Assembly: GCF_901933205.1 (NCBI RefSeq) | Contig: NC_044590.1 | Coordinates: 6,215,501-6,279,500, forward strand | Length of the DNA stretch: 64,000 nt | Direction of reading: 5' to 3' | DNA from: Camarhynchus parvulus | Taxonomy: Eukaryota > Chordata > Aves > Passeriformes > Thraupidae | Notes under the pieces: model-generated | What the model saw: the letters and a program-made list of their open reading frames with translations, nothing else | The model's database searches: none | Told to the model about the DNA's origin: nothing | Translations under genes and position numbers: made by a program | Shown here: positions 61,491 to 64,000 of the stretch, piece by piece | How the letters are laid out: every line of letters starts with the position of its first letter | How positions within the stretch are numbered: position 1 is the first letter of the stretch

Positions 61491-61862
61491 ATGCTCACGT
61501 TTGTCCTGAGGAAGGTATGGTGCCATTCCATGGAGGTGGACACCCCCAGCTGCCCGGGTGGGGTGCAGCTCTGTGGGGATGGTGTGGGCCAGGGACCCCA
61601 CTCTGAGGTTTTGCCATCTCTGCAGGCTGTCACAGATGGAGAGGAAGAGATGGAGGTGGATATCCAGACTCATACAGTGGAGGACGTGGAAATGGAGGAA
61701 GAAGAGACTGGAGAGGAGGAGATGGAGGTGGATATGGATGTGGACGAAGAGATGGAAGTGGATGTGGATGTGGAAGAGGAGATGGAAGTGGAAATGGAAG
61801 AGTATATTGAGGACATGGACATTGATGAAAAAGATGAGGAAGAGGCCATGATTTTGGGATGA
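61491..61862 (+). CDS. Candidate acidic low-complexity protein (small gene or terminal exons)
   Basis: A 25-nt exon candidate at 61490-61514 (acceptor CTGCAG, donor GTATGG) contains an ATG at 61491. It joins in frame to an exon starting at 61626 (acceptor TCTCTGCAG) and ending with TGA at 61860-61862. The spliced product would be 86 residues, MLTFVLRK plus a 78-residue tail in which 41 residues are Asp or Glu, with recurrent MEVD/VDVD units and a single Lys. The 111-bp intron is also open in the same frame, so an unspliced 123-residue product is possible. The acidic tail is built on a degenerate GATGGAAGTGGA-type repeat. A plausible 3' UTR follows. I do not recognise the protein; further upstream exons may exist. 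Chance openness of a purine repeat is the main alternative. Confidence 0.4.
   Translation: MLTFVLRKVWCHSMEVDTPSCPGGVQLCGDGVGQGPHSEVLPSLQAVTDGEEEMEVDIQTHTVEDVEMEEEETGEEEMEVDMDVDEEMEVDVDVEEEMEVEMEEYIEDMDIDEKDEEEAMILG
61655..61850 (+). repeat. Degenerate purine-rich minisatellite (GATGGAAGTGGA-type units)
   Basis: Units of 6, 12 and 18 bp based on GAGATGGAAGTGGATGTGGA recur with substitutions that mostly keep Glu/Asp/Met/Val codons in the plus frame. The strand is almost free of C and has few T. Confidence 0.75.
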
Positions 61863-62400
61863 AGACCAATGCCAGCAGCAGGACAGGCATGTGGTCCCCA
61901 CAGGCAGAGTGAGTCCCGTGCTTCCAGGCTGGAGCTGGGCTGGTCCCTGCTCAGGGACATGGTACCCCATGCACTGAAATCTGGTGGCCACCCACAGCCT
62001 GTCCTGTGCTCGCTTTGGGCCACACAAGCTCCATCCCAGACCCAGCCAGGCTTAGCTCTGGTAGCAGAGTCCTCCTGTGCCAGCATGTGCCAGCCTGAGG
62101 GCACATGGAAGAGCCCTTTGTGCCTGACTGGAGTGACCATGGCTTTTCTTCCAGGACTGATGGACATTTCGGATAGAGATGCCACCCTTTTGTACATAGG
62201 TTTTACAGTTTGTTGTCTTCAGGAATAGGATTTAGGACTTATTTTTGTCTTCTGTAAATACGTTTCACATATTTTTGCTAGATAGGTTCTTATGTATATA
62301 TGTTCTATGGATTGTTGTTGTTACAAATATTCTTACAATGTAAAAGTTCTGTATTGTTGTTGATGTTCTTCTATAAATAAACAAATTTTCTTTTTCACAC
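61863..62400 (+). other. Probable 3' UTR of the acidic ORF
   Basis: From about 62,160 the sequence turns T-rich, with TTTTGTACATA, TTTTTGTCTTCTGTAAATA and repeated TTGTTGTTG, and ends at the AATAAA at 62376 and a T-rich tail. This is the usual look of a vertebrate 3' UTR end, distinct from the GC-richer flanks. It supports a real transcript end here, whatever the upstream exons are. Confidence 0.5.
62376..62381 (+). promoter_or_regulatory. Polyadenylation signal AATAAA
   Basis: A canonical hexamer inside CTATAAATAAACAAATTTTC, about 515 nt after the stop of the acidic ORF and followed by a T-rich stretch. Confidence 0.55.
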
Positions 62401-64000
62401 CCCAGTTCTCTTTGCATTTGCTTTGGGCACAGGCAGCATTTGCAAAGTTGTGGTTTCCACTTGCTCCAGGTTCCCAGGGCTGGAGGTCCCTGTGCACAGA
62501 GGGGTCCCACTGGCTGAGGTCACCCTCTCCTTGCAGTTTCTCTGGGCACACTTGGTAGCTGTAGGGGCAAATCCCAGTGTGCCCTGTCCCATGGGATCCC
62601 ATGCTGGAGCAGGGCTGAGCCTGCCTGCTCCTGCAGAGCCTCAGCCATGGCTCTTCCCTGGGTAGCCCCAGGGCTAACAAGGGTGCACTGGGCTGTGGCA
62701 ACCCCTGTTCCTGGGCACCCTGAGGGGTGGACCAGCCTGGAGGGAGCCTCAGCCCTCCATGGACCAAGATTTCCTTTGGAAACTCCCTCTGTCCCCAGAC
62801 TCTGGTACAAGCACAACATGAATCAATCCTCCCAGTTAAAGGTGTTAATTGGCACAAATTTGTGCCTTGGACTTTCTAGTACAGCAAATGTCAGTACTTG
62901 TAATCCCTGTTCTGCACTCCCTGCTTGGGCACCAAAATATGAGAACCTGACAGAACATCTTTAATTAGCACCAACCTGCAGAGAGCTATGGGGGAGAACC
63001 TACCCCCAACCACCCAGAGAAACACTTGACCTTGATAGTCTGGGGCAGAGCTGAAACTAAAGCATTTTAATGCCAAGAGAGAGGATTTTTTATTGCTGAA
63101 TTCATTTTCAAAGAACAATAATGAAAGCTTTTGGTCTCCTCACCTGCCACAGACGTGTATTGCCAAGGTTTGCTTCTGGGCTATGACTGATTTTTATTAA
63201 TCTGTTCAGAACTCTGATGCTGTTCATGGCTAAGGTGCAGAGATGATATTTCAGAGCCAGACGAGCTCAGCACAGTTTGTGCAATGCAGAATTTCCAGAC
63301 CCAGACATTCAGGCCATGCAAACTGATACTTTTTCATCTCTGTGCAAAGATCAGTATTAGGACATCACTGACGTACCACACACTTCTCAGAGCTGTCCCT
63401 TGCATCCAGCTCTCCCCAGTCACTTCACAGACTTCACTCCAAGCAGTTTATCTCTGATAGAGTTCAGTAGCACATGGGATTTAATCCTGGTTTTTCTTCA
63501 TCTTCTCCTGAGCTGTCTCCAGACACGGTGTGTGGGCAGTGTCTGACAGCAGCAGCATTAATGTGTCACCTCCCTGACACTGAGGTTCATGTCACAACTT
63601 TTCATCAAAAGCAGCAAATAAATGATTCCCACTGGGTCCCACACAGCTCCATGGGGAGTTTGTGTGGCTGCAGTTCCAGCACCAGCCCTGGTGCACAGGA
63701 ATTACAGGAACTTCAGGAGGAGATACAGAGGGAATCAGCCATTCATCACAGAGAAAAACATCACTTTGCATGGCCCAGATCCCCACAACACTGCAGACTC
63801 TGGTAACCCAGAATCTGCATTTACACTTTGGCCTCTGTGCCTATACTTTTCCTCCCAGTTTCCTTCTTGCTCAGGTTCCCAAGGTAATTAAAAGCAGCAT
63901 TAGGAGCAGGGATAGATGATGGGAACTGTCCTAAGGCTTGACAAAATTTCTCTTTTCAGGCCTGACAATTCCAGCCAAGGAGAGAGGAAAAGCCTGCATG
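62400..64000. other. Non-coding region after the acidic gene
   Basis: No repeat, RNA gene or credible exon recognised. Confidence 0.5.

Noticed and set aside
61440..62027. 195-residue open frame on the minus strand rich in His/Phe/Leu
   Set aside because: Antisense of the purine minisatellite; the plus strand has the UTR and splice signals.
1..64000. tRNA, rRNA, microRNA or snoRNA genes
   Set aside because: I looked for tRNA B-box-like GGTTCGA words and obvious hairpins and found none convincing; small RNA genes without strong primary motifs could be missed by eye.

Overview
The window looks like a piece of a bird genome, most likely a songbird. CR1 LINE 3' ends are scattered on both strands, a repeat class that dominates avian genomes. 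Three solo LTRs resemble endogenous retrovirus LTRs I know from passerines. The one convincing gene is spliced, with short introns. There are no bacterial-type operons; most of the sequence is AT-moderate and non-coding. Species and chromosome cannot be told from the sequence alone.

Layout. Positions 1-41 kb hold no gene that I can support. This stretch carries CR1 fragments, three solo LTRs (6.4-6.8 kb, 15.7-16.1 kb, 26.7-27.3 kb), simple and tandem repeats (an ATTCT/ATTCC array, an ATGG array, a 21-bp minisatellite) and several islands rich in homeodomain-type TAAT motifs that look like candidate conserved non-coding elements. At 41.19-44.52 kb, on the minus strand, is a compact gene whose six coding exons join without any frame break into a 398-residue protein. 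It has an N-terminal BEND5-like/Tudor-like module, a basic Pro/Ser-rich middle, a coiled coil and a C-terminal BEN domain, and is probably a nuclear DNA-binding or chromatin factor. An upstream, mostly untranslated first exon probably exists beyond 44.52 kb but was not located.

Positions 44.5-60.9 kb are again non-coding, with CR1 copies and further candidate regulatory islands. At 61.49-62.38 kb, on the plus strand, is a candidate small gene or terminal exon pair encoding a very acidic, Met/Val-spaced, low-complexity protein, followed by a plausible 3' UTR with a polyadenylation signal. The remainder to 64 kb shows nothing recognisable.

The two gene candidates are about 17 kb apart, point away from each other (the BEN gene leftward, the acidic gene rightward), and nothing links them functionally. 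Exon boundaries were derived by hand from GT-AG signals and reading-frame continuity. Family calls are from motif recognition, and no database search was possible.
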